From: GCA-003244245 sp049673305
Lineage (GTDB): Bacteria > Actinomycetota > Actinomycetes > Mycobacteriales > Pseudonocardiaceae
Assembly (NCBI GenBank): GCA_049673305.1
Contig: JBATXM010000185.1
Coordinates: 1-64,000, forward strand
Length of the DNA: 64,000 bases
Reading direction: 5' to 3'
Part shown: positions 18,653-27,212 of the stretch, in pieces
How positions within the stretch are numbered: position 1 is the first letter of the stretch
Layout of the letters: every line of letters starts with the position of its first letter
Made by a program: the position numbers and the translations under genes
Notes under the pieces: model-generated
Told to the model about the DNA's origin: nothing
Databases searched by the model: none
What the model saw: only the letters and a program-made list of their open reading frames with translations

Positions 18653-19045
18653 GTGGCACATGACTCACTTCCCCCAGACCCGTTCGATGGTGACCCAGAA
18701 GACCCAACTCTGGCGCTGGAGGCCCTGGATGATCCCGCCGACGTCATCGAGGAGCCGCTCGATGACGAGGAGCGGGCCGGGCTGCTCGCCGACCTGAACG
18801 ATCTGACCGTCTACCAGGCCCTGCTGGCGCCTCGCGGACTACGCGGAATCGTGGTGGAGTGCCCTGACTGTACTGAGCAGCATTACCACGAATGGCACTT
18901 GCTGCGAGCCACCCTGCAACAACTGCTCGAAGCCGGCCGGATGCGCCCGCACGAACCCGCTTACAACCCGGACCCCAATGGATACGTGAGCTGGGAATAC
19001 TGCCGGGGGTACACCGACGCGGCGCTCACCGAGCATGGTGGCTGA
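18653..19045 (+). CDS. DUF5319 protein (Rv3412 family)
   Basis: About 130 residues from GTG 18653 (another in-frame GTG is at 18644). The N-terminus is acidic (LPPDPFDGDPEDP) and the C-terminal half has VVECPDCTEQHYHEWHLL and MRPHEPAYNPDPNGYVSW. Cys, His and Asp in the middle could form a metal site. The gene is divergent from guaB with about 140 bases between and converges on rsdA, exactly the mycobacterial Rv3411c-Rv3412-Rv3413c arrangement. Function is unknown. Confidence 0.9.
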   Translation: MAHDSLPPDPFDGDPEDPTLALEALDDPADVIEEPLDDEERAGLLADLNDLTVYQALLAPRGLRGIVVECPDCTEQHYHEWHLLRATLQQLLEAGRMRPHEPAYNPDPNGYVSWEYCRGYTDAALTEHGG

Positions 19046-19087
19046 GCAGCCTCAGCCACCAGAGGGAAGTCGCAGGCCGTCGCGGAC

Positions 19088-20284
19088 TCACCTCCGGTGA
19101 ACGGCACCACCCGGGGAGGCTGCCCCACCCGGCGGAGCGGGAACACTCGGGGGGACAGGAACACTGGGAGGAACTGCACCATTGGGAGGGGTGGCCCCCA
19201 CCTGACCCGTATTTGGCGCAAAGTTACCGGTGGGATTGTGGTTCGGCGAACTGTTCGCCGCCGGAGGACTGCCGGTGATGTGCGGACTACCCGTGGTTCC
19301 ACCACCCGGGAAATCTTTGTCCGCAGCACTCCCGTCTGTGGTAGCACTTCCCGTGGAACCGCTACCTGAGGGACCAATGCCCGAGGGGCCGCTGTCTGAA
19401 GGGCCGATGTCTGAAGGACCACCGCCCGGACCCGGGTAACCACGGTCCGGCTGTTCCCGGCCGGGGGCAATCCGATTGGGGCCAATCCGATTGGGCCGCG
19501 CTGCCGAGGTGCTACGGGGCGGCTCGGGGGCCAAGGGGGTCAAGTCCGAGTTTGGGTTCGAGTCGGCGGGTGTGAGTGGCGTATTCGACTTCGGTGACTG
19601 GCTGGGGCCGCGCCTGGCGTTGGATGCCCCGGACGGCGGGAACATCGGCACCCCGGGCAGATTCGCTGAGCCAGCACCCGGCGACCCGTTCAGCATCTGC
19701 TCGAGCTGACGGTGGCGCGCGGTGAGGTCGGTACGACCTTCACCCTCACCGATCGCCGGGAGCTGCGTCTGGACGCGTTGCAGCGATGCCCTGGCGCGGT
19801 CAGGATTGCCCTCTTTCAGCGCCGTCCTGGCCTCGTTGAGCTCGGTCCGGACCACGGCCGCCGTCTCCACCGAGCGGGCGTAGTCGTGATAGAGCACCTG
19901 GGTCACGCCCCACAAGGGATCACCAGGTTGCGCGGCTTTGGCGACTAGGCCCACCGCAGAGAAGGCGACCACCAGCACCGCCGCAGCCACCGCGATCGAG
20001 CCGAACAGGGGATTACGGCCACGGACCGGCTGGCAGGCGGAGTGGATCACCTCCAAGGCCCTGGTGGTGTCTACCAGGTCACTGAACGGCTCGGCATGAA
20101 CCTCGCGGCGCCACGCCGCCAGGATGCGCGTCAATTCCTCATCAGCATCGTTCGGTGTGTGTCCAGCCCGACCGATCAAGTCCAGCAACGCGTCATCGGC
20201 TTGCACTGCGGCCAGATCAACAGGCATCTCATGGGAATCCTCGTTGGAGTAGCCAGCACGGGGAAACTCGTCTCGACCAGGCAC
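19088..20284 (-). CDS. rsdA: Anti-sigma-D factor RsdA
   Basis: 398 residues. The cytoplasmic N-terminal part (about 1-100, VDLAAVQADDALLDLIGRAG) is the sigma-D binding region. One transmembrane helix follows (GSIAVAAAVLVVAFSAVGLV, about 115-135), then a helical segment and a long disordered extracellular tail. The tail is rich in Pro, Ser, Gly and Asn with degenerate GPSxxGPS repeats. The GTG at 20284 follows the sigD stop directly (TAAGTG), so the sigma factor and its membrane anchor are translationally linked. Release is probably by regulated proteolysis, as described for RsdA in mycobacteria. Confidence 0.88.
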   Translation of the reverse strand: MPGRDEFPRAGYSNEDSHEMPVDLAAVQADDALLDLIGRAGHTPNDADEELTRILAAWRREVHAEPFSDLVDTTRALEVIHSACQPVRGRNPLFGSIAVAAAVLVVAFSAVGLVAKAAQPGDPLWGVTQVLYHDYARSVETAAVVRTELNEARTALKEGNPDRARASLQRVQTQLPAIGEGEGRTDLTARHRQLEQMLNGSPGAGSANLPGVPMFPPSGASNARRGPSQSPKSNTPLTPADSNPNSDLTPLAPEPPRSTSAARPNRIGPNRIAPGREQPDRGYPGPGGGPSDIGPSDSGPSGIGPSGSGSTGSATTDGSAADKDFPGGGTTGSPHITGSPPAANSSPNHNPTGNFAPNTGQVGATPPNGAVPPSVPVPPSVPAPPGGAASPGGAVHRR

Positions 20285-20857
20285 TTAGACCACCCCCTCG
20301 GACGCCAGTACGCCGCGCAGCCGACCTAGAGCCCGGTGCTGCGCCACCCGGACCGCGCCCGGAGTCGAGCCAACAGCCTCGGCGGTCTCCTCCGCCGACA
20401 ACCCCACCACGACCCGCAGGCGGAGAATCTCTCGTTGCTTTTCCGGTAAAGTGCCCAGCAGCTTGCCCATCCGCCCGGCCAACTCACCCTGCATCACCTG
20501 CGCCTCTGGTCCGTCAGCCAGGTCTTGGGTGTCGGGAACCTCAGGGACCGGCTCGTCACGATTGCGCGCCGCAGACCGGTATGAATCGGCCACCTTGTGC
20601 GCGGCGATGCCGTACACGAAGGCAAGAAACGGCCGGCCTTGGTCGCGGTAACTGGGCAGGGCCGTGAGCACCGCGAGACACACCTCCTGAGCTACGTCAT
20701 CCGCCGAGGCGAACGTCTTTTCCTGGCCGCCGACGCGGGCACGGCAGTACCGCACCACGAGAGGACGGATCCGGCGGAGCAGAACCTCAACGGCATATCG
20801 CTCACCGTTAGCGGCAGCACCGACCAGGACGTCGAGGTCGTCCTCTACAGCGGTCAT
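20285..20857 (-). CDS. sigD: RNA polymerase sigma factor SigD
   Basis: 190 residues from ATG 20857; an in-frame ATG at 20941 would add 28 residues. Region 2 contains RPLVVRYCRARVG, DDVAQEVCLAVLTALPSY and FLAFVYGIAAHKVAD. Region 4 has LPEKQREILRLRVVVGLSAE and TPGAVRVAQHRALGRLR. These are characteristic of the SigD group of ECF-like factors. It lies directly upstream of its anti-sigma factor rsdA, as in mycobacteria. Confidence 0.92.
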   Translation of the reverse strand: MTAVEDDLDVLVGAAANGERYAVEVLLRRIRPLVVRYCRARVGGQEKTFASADDVAQEVCLAVLTALPSYRDQGRPFLAFVYGIAAHKVADSYRSAARNRDEPVPEVPDTQDLADGPEAQVMQGELAGRMGKLLGTLPEKQREILRLRVVVGLSAEETAEAVGSTPGAVRVAQHRALGRLRGVLASEGVV

Positions 20858-21158
20858 CGCAGAATGCAGCCCTGCCGTTACGACGAGGGACCGACCGGGC
20901 TGAACGCCGGCCGGCGGTGGCCACTCCGTTGTCCGGACCATCCATCACCATCCCGAGACACGGGCACCTCACGCGCCACCGTAGTGGTAGACAGATCAGC
21001 GGGCAGAATGCGGTACCGCCCGCGCGACGCACGAGACCTCAGAAAAGACAGCACAAAGGACCGGTGGGGGTGCCACCGGTCCTTGACGCCCAGCGTCCGA
21101 AAACCCCGTGCTCGAGCAACCCAGCTCCCGCGCAACTCCAGCGCCGGAGCAACAGTAC

Positions 21159-21755
21159 TCAGGCCACGAGGCCACGCCGGAAACCGTGTGCGACGGCTTG
21201 AGCACGATCCCGCACGCCGAGCTTGCGGAACAGCCTGCGGGCATGAGTTTTCACGGTGTCCTCGGAAAGATACAGTTCCCGCCCGATCTGTCCGTTGCTC
21301 TTGCCCTGGCTCATCCCACGCAGTACCTGCAGCTCTCGTTCGGTGAGCTGGACACCAGGGTCGGACGGGGGCCGAGGGGCCGGCACCGACGTACTGGCCA
21401 GGGTGTGCGCGAGTGCCGCGACAAGTTCTGGGCGCGACGCGTCCCACCGCAGATAGCCGCGGGCGCCGCCGGCGATCGCGGCGGCGATGCTGCCCGCATC
21501 GTCCGGAGCACCGAACACGATGACGTTGGCCTGCGGGTGCGCCGATACCAACCGACGGGTGGCTTCCACACCGGCCGGTACCGCTCGCTGGGTGCCGACC
21601 AGGACGACATCCACCGGCTGCCGAGAATACCGAGCCAACAGCTCGTCACCGTGTGCCACGCAGTCGATCCGGGCGACACCGGGGACAGCGGACATCACCC
21701 GAGTGAGCCCCTCACGGACGCTTCGCCGGTCATCGCAGATAAGAACTGCGGTCAC
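21159..21755 (-). CDS. bldM: BldM-like atypical LuxR/NarL-type response regulator
   Basis: 198 residues: receiver domain (1-125) and C-terminal LuxR-type helix-turn-helix (VQLTERELQVLRGMSQGKSN, YLSEDTVKTHARRLF). The C-terminal LFRKLGVRDRAQAVAHGFRR is very like Streptomyces BldM, whose gene is also close to sigD, guaB and groES. The acidic pair ICDD at 6-9 is kept. Position 54, the phosphoacceptor Asp in classical receivers, is Gly here (VDVVLVGTQRAVPAG), so ordinary phosphorylation is impossible. No histidine kinase is adjacent. The upstream region holds a perfect short palindrome, a possible autoregulatory site. Confidence 0.85.
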   Translation of the reverse strand: MTAVLICDDRRSVREGLTRVMSAVPGVARIDCVAHGDELLARYSRQPVDVVLVGTQRAVPAGVEATRRLVSAHPQANVIVFGAPDDAGSIAAAIAGGARGYLRWDASRPELVAALAHTLASTSVPAPRPPSDPGVQLTERELQVLRGMSQGKSNGQIGRELYLSEDTVKTHARRLFRKLGVRDRAQAVAHGFRRGLVA

Positions 21756-21832
21756 GGAAGGACTCCTCTCCTGCAGCCAACTGATGTGCCCACCTCCCTA
21801 TCGGTCATGCAGAGCCGGAACTTGACACGATC

Positions 21833-21848
21833 TGATGGATTTCCATCA
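21833..21848. promoter_or_regulatory. Palindromic operator candidate upstream of the BldM-like gene
   Basis: TGATGGA-TT-TCCATCA is a perfect 7-bp inverted repeat with a 2-base centre, 78 bases upstream of the regulator start. Its size and symmetry fit a dimeric helix-turn-helix protein. It may be an autoregulatory site; which protein binds is unknown. Confidence 0.45.
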
Positions 21849-21988
21849 AGGACCGGCAGCGCACCGCTCCCGACGGTCGCTATCACCGATGTGGAGCAAC
21901 GCTCACTCTACCGAGTGTGAGCGGATCGCGGCAGTACCGTGAACATGCATGAATCGGGCATTGCGGCTACTCGATGGACGCCCGAGAC

Positions 21989-22023
21989 GGCCCCTGCCCC
22001 CCTTCGGTGGGGGTACGGGGGCC
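21989..22023. terminator. GC-rich hairpin downstream of groEL1
   Basis: Arms beginning GGCCCC and ending GGGGGCC pair around a TTCG tetraloop with small mismatches. There is no T-tract, as is usual for actinobacterial terminators. It lies between the convergent-reading ends of the groESL transcript and the regulator promoter and could insulate them. Confidence 0.5.
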
Positions 22024-22058
22024 ATCGTAGGCGTGTCACGGGCCCGGCAAGCGGGCGA

Positions 22059-22082
22059 GGCACGGGCTCGAGGAGCCGTGCC
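22059..22082. terminator. Hairpin just after the groEL1 stop codon
   Basis: GGCACGGGCT-CGAGG-AGCCGTGCC forms a 9-bp stem with one bulge, 8 bases after the groEL1 stop. It is probably the first terminator or 3' stability element of the groES-groEL1 transcript, with the hairpin at 21989-22023 as a second. Confidence 0.6.
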
Positions 22083-22090
22083 CCCCGGCT

Positions 22091-23713
22091 TCACATACCG
22101 GGTCCGTGACCGTGGCCGTGACCCTGGCCGGCCGAGGACACCTTCACCGGCTTGTCGACCACCGCGCTCTCGGTTGTGATCACCATCCGGGCGATGGAGG
22201 CAGCGTTGACAATCGCCGAGCGAGTCACCTTCACCGGATCGACAATGCCCGCCGCGGCCAGGTCGCAGTAGATCTGCGCCTCGGCGTCGAAGCCGTGGCC
22301 CCACTGCATGGCGCGCACCTTGCTGACCACCACAGATCCCTCGAAGCCCGCGTTGGCCGCGATCCAGCGCAGCGGAGCGGCGCAAGCGGCCCGCACGATG
22401 GCGACACCGGTGGCCTCATCGCCGCGCAGGCCGAGATCGCCAATCGAATCGGCAGCGTGCATCAAAGCCGCGCCGCCACCGGGCACGATGCCCTCCTCGG
22501 TGGCCGCCTTCGAGGCCGCCACAGCGTCCTCAATCCGAGCTTTGCGCTCCTTGAGCTCAGTTTCGGTGGCCGCCCCCACCTTGATGACCGCTATCGCTCC
22601 AGCGAGCTTCGCCAGCCGCTCCTGCAACTTCTCGCGGTCCCAATCAGAGTTAGTCTCGTCGATCTCGCGGCGAATCTGCGCGGCGCGGGCGTCAATGTCG
22701 GTCTGGTTGCCCCCGCCGTCGACGATGGTGGTGTCGTCCTTGGTCACCACGATGCGCCGGGCCCGGCCGAGCACTTCCAGCCCGACCTCGGAGAGCTTGA
22801 GCCCGACCTCGGGATTGATCAGCTGGGCACCCGTGACGACGGCGAGGTCGTCCATGAACGCCTTACGACGATCACCGAAGAACGGTGCCTTGACCGCCAC
22901 CACCGAGAGTGTCTTGCGGATCGCGTTGACCACCAGGGTGGACAGCGCCTCGCCCTCGACGTCCTCAGCCACGATCAGGAGTGGCTTGCCAGCCTGACTG
23001 ATCAGCTCCAGCAGCGGTAGCAGGTCCTGAATCGAAGAGATCTTGTCGCGGTGCAGCAGGATGTTGGCATCGGTGAGCACCGCCTCCATCCGCTCGGGGT
23101 CGCTGACGAAGTAGGGCGAGACGTAGCCCTTGTCGAAGGCGATGCCCTCGGCGATCTCCAGCTCAGTAGCCATCGTGGACGACTCCTCCACGGTGATCAC
23201 GCCGTCTTCGCCGACCTTGGTCATCGCCTCACCGATGAGGGCGCCGATCTGTGGATCACGCGAAGACACCGTTGCCACCTGGGTGATCGCCTGCTGGCCG
23301 GACACCGGTGTTGCCTTGGCCGCCAACGCACTGACAACCGCAGTTGCCGCCGCCGCGATGCCGTGCCCGAGCGCGATGGGGTTGGCACCAGCGGCCACGT
23401 TGCGTAGGCCCCCCCGGACCATCGCTTGGGCCAGTACAGTGGCGGTGGTCGTGCCGTCACCAGCGACATCGTTGGTCTTCGTCGCCACGCTCTTGGCGAA
23501 CTGGGCGCCGAGGTTCTCATAAGGGTCGGTCAGTTCGATCTCACGCGCGATCGTCACCCCGTCATTGGTGATCAACGGACTGCCGTACTTCTTCTCCAGC
23601 ACCACGTGCCGGCCGCGCGGACCAAGAGTGATCTTGACCGCATCGGCGAGCTGGTCGACTCCACGCTCCAGCGCGCGCCGCGCGGTCTCGTCGAACGTGA
23701 TCTGCTTGGGCAT
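22091..23713 (-). CDS. groEL: Chaperonin GroEL (Hsp60), GroEL1 type
   Basis: 540 residues; the 60-kDa ring subunit that folds proteins with GroES and ATP. Signatures include VKITLGPRGRHVVLEKKYG, the ATP-site DVAGDGTTTATVLAQAMV, and AATEEGIVPGGGAAL. The tail is GQGHGHGHGPGM, a His-rich end characteristic of actinobacterial GroEL1 proteins linked to groES, rather than the Gly-Met tail of the main GroEL. The His tail can bind metals. It follows groES with a 203-base spacer holding an unusual hairpin array, so expression probably comes from the CIRCE-controlled groES promoter. Confidence 0.97.
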   Translation of the reverse strand: MPKQITFDETARRALERGVDQLADAVKITLGPRGRHVVLEKKYGSPLITNDGVTIAREIELTDPYENLGAQFAKSVATKTNDVAGDGTTTATVLAQAMVRGGLRNVAAGANPIALGHGIAAAATAVVSALAAKATPVSGQQAITQVATVSSRDPQIGALIGEAMTKVGEDGVITVEESSTMATELEIAEGIAFDKGYVSPYFVSDPERMEAVLTDANILLHRDKISSIQDLLPLLELISQAGKPLLIVAEDVEGEALSTLVVNAIRKTLSVVAVKAPFFGDRRKAFMDDLAVVTGAQLINPEVGLKLSEVGLEVLGRARRIVVTKDDTTIVDGGGNQTDIDARAAQIRREIDETNSDWDREKLQERLAKLAGAIAVIKVGAATETELKERKARIEDAVAASKAATEEGIVPGGGAALMHAADSIGDLGLRGDEATGVAIVRAACAAPLRWIAANAGFEGSVVVSKVRAMQWGHGFDAEAQIYCDLAAAGIVDPVKVTRSAIVNAASIARMVITTESAVVDKPVKVSSAGQGHGHGHGPGM

Positions 23714-23841
23714 TGTCTGCCTTCCTCACGGGCGAACTGTGAAGGGTCCTGGCTGTCCCTCACGGGATCAGCCGGGACCCAACGCAACCGCCCCGCTAGC
23801 CCCCGGATGGGGCCGCAGGGCGGTTGGCGTCATGAATTTTC

Positions 23842-23918
23842 GACGGTTCACACCGTCAGGTGACTTCGACGGTCTACACCGTCAGGTGACTTCGACTGAC
23901 TTCGACGGTTGGGCCGTC
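23842..23918. repeat. Array of three near-identical hairpins in the groES-groEL1 spacer
   Basis: Units GACGGT-TCAC-ACCGTC (23842-23857), GACGGT-CTAC-ACCGTC (23868-23883) and GACGG-TTGGG-CCGTC (23904-23918) are joined by a repeated GTGACTTC linker. The third overlaps the groES stop codon. The array would form consecutive stem-loops in the groESL mRNA and may be a site of processing or attenuation between the two genes. Confidence 0.8.
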
Positions 23919-24213
23919 AGTTGACAACAGCGAGCACGTCGCGCGCAGAGAGGATCAGGTACTCCTCGCCGTTGTACTTGATCTCAGTGCCGCCGTACTT
24001 GGTGTAGATGACGACGTCACCGACGCTCACATCCACCGGGATGCGGGCGCCGGTATCGTTGACCCGGCCCGGGCCCACCGCGAGTACTTTGCCCTCCTGG
24101 GGCTTTTCCTTGGCGGTGTCCGGGATGACGATGCCGGACGCGGTCGTCGTTTCAGCCTCGCTGGCCTGAACGACGATCTTGTCTTCGAGCGGCTTGATGT
24201 TCACGCTCGCCAC
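23917..24213 (-). CDS. groES: Co-chaperonin GroES (Hsp10)
   Basis: 98 residues from GTG 24213 (VASVNIKPLEDKIVVQ), the usual family start and length; an upstream in-frame ATG at 24279 would add 22 residues without similarity. The mobile loop SEAETTTASGIVIPDTAKEK and the C-terminal GTEIKYNGEEYLILS are typical. It forms the heptameric lid of the GroEL chamber. The promoter region contains a CIRCE operator, so HrcA control is expected. Confidence 0.97.
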   Translation of the reverse strand: MASVNIKPLEDKIVVQASEAETTTASGIVIPDTAKEKPQEGKVLAVGPGRVNDTGARIPVDVSVGDVVIYTKYGGTEIKYNGEEYLILSARDVLAVVN

Positions 24214-24315
24214 GGTGTGACCTCCACTTTCTGGGGTCTTCGAAGAGCTGGCAGGTTGGTTGACGCTGGCTGCTGCCACCCCGCCGTCGCGGGTGCCGAG
24301 GCGGCTCGGGCCGTT

Positions 24316-24342
24316 ATTGGCACTCTGGTGACCAGAGTGCCA
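24316..24342 (-). promoter_or_regulatory. CIRCE operator of groES
   Basis: TTGGCACTC-N9-GAGTGCCAA has exactly the 9-9-9 geometry of the CIRCE element bound by the heat-shock repressor HrcA. It is about 100 bases upstream of groES. On the - strand, TTGAGT (24372-24377) and TAGTCT about 17 bases later could be the -35 and -10 boxes just before it. Confidence 0.9.
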
Positions 24343-24361
24343 ATTAGCAGACTACTGCGCC

Positions 24362-24375
24362 GAGTGCCAGCACTC
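24362..24375. promoter_or_regulatory. Second HrcA-like half-site palindrome
   Basis: GAGTGC-CA-GCACTC is a perfect 6-bp inverted repeat made of two CIRCE half-sites in inverted order and closer spacing. It overlaps the proposed groES -35 region and the stop codon of the upstream gene. It may be an accessory HrcA contact. Confidence 0.5.
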
Positions 24376-25549
24376 AACTGGGGTGGCCCCAAGGGGACTG
24401 TTGCGTTGCCCTGATGCCTGTGCCCAGCGCAGCGGCCAGCGCTGTCTTGCGACCTATCCAGTCGGTATCTCCTTCCCTGATCGATCGGCCCAGGCCAGCG
24501 AGCGTCTCATCTGATCTCGCTGGCCTGGCCAGGATTGCTCTGCGAAAGTACTTGAGCAGCGCCGGGAGCTGATCGGCTCGGATGCCGTTCTTTTCTCTCA
24601 GGGCGAACAGCGGCAGGAACCACGTCTCGAACGCCGTTCGAGTCTCAGCGGCGAGGTGGTAAGCCTCGTCACTGTCGCGCAGGTCGGCGACCCGCTCGTA
24701 GGGAACGTGTCCGTGCAGGGCGTACAACAGTCGCAACCCGCCATGATCGATGAAATGTTGCCCGTACGCGGCGATGTTGGCGGCGGCGTTCGCGGTGGTG
24801 GCCATCACGGCGACCTTGCCCTGACAGGCTTGGGCCGCGGCGAGCACGGTGATGTGAATGCCGGCTCGGGGGTCCAGGACCAGGCCTGGTAGTCCCAGAG
24901 GGTCCAGAGCGATGCCGTGGTCACGGATGCGGGACAGGATCAGGCGAGCCGGAGTGTTGCCAGCGATGCTCCGCAGGTGCAACGGTGCTCGGCGGTGGAG
25001 GGCGTAGAGATGCACGACGTCCAGAAGCGCCGCTGCCCGGTCACATTCGACAACCAGATGACGGGTAGCGTGCGCACGCGACACGGTGTGGCCGCAGGCT
25101 CGGCAGGGATGTCCGCCGCTGCTGGTCATGTGGGTGCAGCGAGCACATATCTGCACTGTCTCAGAACTGATCTTCAGTATCCCGGCGGAGAGCCTGCACT
25201 CGATCATCTCCATCGCCAGCTGTGCCACCAGCGGATCGGCGTCGGTGATGGTTCCCGCCGCCGGGTGCGGACCAGTGCCGTACTTGGCGGCGATCGCGGC
25301 GGCCTCGAAGCTCTCGCGCGAAGCCGACTCAGATCCTGTGGCGGCATGCCGCCGGTAGCGCAGATCCCCGTCCAGCCGCACCGTGTTCCACAAGTGTGGC
25401 ACCGGCTGCGCGCCAAGTAGGTAGTTGAGGGCCTCCGCGATCCAGATGCCCACCGCTTTGCCTGGCTTGCTGGCGAAGGTGAAATCACCGTTCTGCACCG
25501 GGCCATTGAAGAACAGGCAGTCCACGGTCCTGCCCTGAAGAAGTTTCAC
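24374..25549 (-). CDS. MetRS-like class I aminoacyl-tRNA synthetase paralog lacking HIGH and KMSKS
   Basis: 391 residues. The order of elements recalls a shortened methionyl-tRNA synthetase. The opening CLFFNGPVQNGDF sits where MetRS has NGPxHIGH, but the HIGH histidines are gone. A four-Cys zinc knuckle (CARCTHMTSSGGHPCRACG, about residues 134-152) follows, then a segment ISR/WG-like in position (LILSRIRDHGIALDP). No KMSKS loop or normal anticodon domain is seen. It is therefore unlikely to charge tRNA normally. It overlaps the upstream histidine phosphatase by 4 bases, and part of this gene recurs in the scar at 30856-30941. The family assignment is my reading and is moderately sure. Confidence 0.55.
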   Translation of the reverse strand: MKLLQGRTVDCLFFNGPVQNGDFTFASKPGKAVGIWIAEALNYLLGAQPVPHLWNTVRLDGDLRYRRHAATGSESASRESFEAAAIAAKYGTGPHPAAGTITDADPLVAQLAMEMIECRLSAGILKISSETVQICARCTHMTSSGGHPCRACGHTVSRAHATRHLVVECDRAAALLDVVHLYALHRRAPLHLRSIAGNTPARLILSRIRDHGIALDPLGLPGLVLDPRAGIHITVLAAAQACQGKVAVMATTANAAANIAAYGQHFIDHGGLRLLYALHGHVPYERVADLRDSDEAYHLAAETRTAFETWFLPLFALREKNGIRADQLPALLKYFRRAILARPARSDETLAGLGRSIREGDTDWIGRKTALAAALGTGIRATQQSPWGHPS

Positions 25550-26217
25550 GGTGGCGCCATCACAGCCGTCATGGCGAACCGGCCGGCCGCCAACTCGTAG
25601 CGGAGCACGCCCGCGCTGGGGGTCTTGGCTGTGCGGGCCTCCTCGACGAGGTCGGTGACCGGCCGCGCTTCCAACAGGGCGCGCAGCGCCAGGATGGTCG
25701 TATGGTGCGTGATTGCGACGATGTGGTGTCCTTCCTGCATACCGGTATATGCCAGGTCGATGAACTTCTCAGCCCGTCGGCACACTCCATGGGCCAAGGA
25801 CTCCCCGCCGCCGGGCGGGACCCACAGGTGCTTGCGGTCGCGCCGGTCCTCGGCACCCTCGGGATAAGTGGCGAAGAGCTCATCCTTCGTCATGTAGGTG
25901 GCGTCGCCGTAGTGCTGCTCGTCCAGGAGGGCTGTGGACTGCGGCCAGCCCTCCGCCAGATCCGGAAAGACCAGTTCCGCAGTGTCGATCGCACGCCGGT
26001 AGGTCGAGCTGTACACCCGCAGGTCCGGGCCAAGCAGGTCAGCGAGCTTCTGCCCGAGCCACAGACACTGACGAAAACCGTGCGGGGTCAACCCGACGAC
26101 GTTGCGGGAAATCTCGTGCGCCGCCGGCCCACTGTAGGGGCGGCGGTCAGCGTAGAAGCCGCGGTACTTGTCGGCGTTTTCACGTGACTCGGCGTGACGG
26201 ATCACCGCAAGTATCAT
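25546..26217 (-). CDS. Histidine phosphatase (phosphoglycerate mutase-like) family protein
   Basis: 223 residues. The phosphohistidine motif is VIRHAESREN at 5-14, with catalytic partners VYSSTYRRAIDTAE (about 68-81) and AITHHTTIL (about 168-176) supplying the Arg and second His; PGGGES also fits. It dephosphorylates a small molecule, nucleotide or sugar phosphate that cannot be named. There is no signal peptide. Its stop overlaps the MetRS-like gene start by 4 bases (ATGA), so the two are translationally coupled. It is divergent from the kinase gene, with 53 bases between the two starts. Confidence 0.9.
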   Translation of the reverse strand: MILAVIRHAESRENADKYRGFYADRRPYSGPAAHEISRNVVGLTPHGFRQCLWLGQKLADLLGPDLRVYSSTYRRAIDTAELVFPDLAEGWPQSTALLDEQHYGDATYMTKDELFATYPEGAEDRRDRKHLWVPPGGGESLAHGVCRRAEKFIDLAYTGMQEGHHIVAITHHTTILALRALLEARPVTDLVEEARTAKTPSAGVLRYELAAGRFAMTAVMAPP

Positions 26218-26270
26218 GACGAAAATACTACTGTTCGCCCCGTTTTCCTCGCACGATCAAGGGAACGCGA

Positions 26271-27212
26271 TTGTTGACCGACTGGGAGTTCGTCAAACAC
26301 CGGACCGCCGCCGACGGCGTGGTCTGGCGTTCCACCGACGGCCTGCTCTACAAGCGCACCGGCGACACCGCCGTCGATGACGAAGCCCACTTGCAACGCC
26401 TGTTGGCTGAGCTCGGCTACCCGGTTCCCGAACTCGTCAAGACCGGACAAACCAACGGAGTCCACTACTTCGTGGAACGCAGCGTCGGCAACGCCTCCTT
26501 GCACGAGCTGGCCTTGTCGGAAACCGGACACGTCAGCCAGGACGTGATCGAGCAGGCGGTGGAGATCTCCACTCGCCTGCTCACGGCCCAGGCCCGCAAC
26601 CCATTACCTGGCGGACCGGCACAACTGCGGGAGTGGTTCGAGCACGCGGGCTTCGCCAGCAACGTCTTCGCCGAGAATCCTGACCTGGACACCCCCCGCG
26701 TCCACGAGGTGGTCACCCATGCCCTGCGTCACTTGGGCGAGGTGCCAATGTGCCGCAGCCACCTGGACTATGGACTGCCCAACGCCTTTCCCGGCGGGGT
26801 GATCGACTGGCAGCACCACGGCATCGCGCCGCTGGGCTACGACGTGTACCCCATGCTGGAGATCGCCGCGTTCAAAGGCGGCAACAAGGGCTACCAGTTC
26901 ACTCCCGAGCAGCATGCCCATTACCGCACTGCCCTCAACGACGCTAGCACCCGGCTGATAGGCCGGCCCCTTGGTGGATATCAAGGCGAGTTCTTGCTGG
27001 TCAAGTGCTTTTTTTTCCTAGCTCTGATGCGCCCGAGCGACCCGGCGAGGCGGCATGCCAAGCACATCAAATGGCAATATCGGCGGACCCTTCTCACGAT
27101 GGGATTGGAGCAGTATGAGTCGTCCGGCGCGATCCATACCGGAACCTTCCCCACCCTCGCAGCGTTCACCGAGCGACTCACTCAGCCCGTTGCGGGCTGT
27201 GCGCGACCGTGA
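26271..27212 (+). CDS. APH-fold phosphotransferase (aminoglycoside/choline kinase-like)
   Basis: 313 residues from TTG 26271 behind AAGGGA. The N-lobe includes LLYKRTGDTAVDDEAHLQRL with the ATP-site Lys. The catalytic loop is CRSHLDYGLPNAF (HxDxxxxN) and the metal-binding Asp is in GGVIDWQHHG, the pattern of APH and related small-molecule kinases. The substrate is not evident; resistance is possible but not indicated by context. The last 98 bases overlap the next gene in another frame, which implies coupling. Confidence 0.8.
   Translation: MLTDWEFVKHRTAADGVVWRSTDGLLYKRTGDTAVDDEAHLQRLLAELGYPVPELVKTGQTNGVHYFVERSVGNASLHELALSETGHVSQDVIEQAVEISTRLLTAQARNPLPGGPAQLREWFEHAGFASNVFAENPDLDTPRVHEVVTHALRHLGEVPMCRSHLDYGLPNAFPGGVIDWQHHGIAPLGYDVYPMLEIAAFKGGNKGYQFTPEQHAHYRTALNDASTRLIGRPLGGYQGEFLLVKCFFFLALMRPSDPARRHAKHIKWQYRRTLLTMGLEQYESSGAIHTGTFPTLAAFTERLTQPVAGCARP

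Noticed and set aside
27115..27212. The 98-base overlap of the kinase and nucleotidyltransferase genes as evidence for a fusion protein
   Set aside because: The frames differ and both have normal ends; overlapping coupling explains it, and a GTG at 27199 would shorten the overlap to 14 bases.
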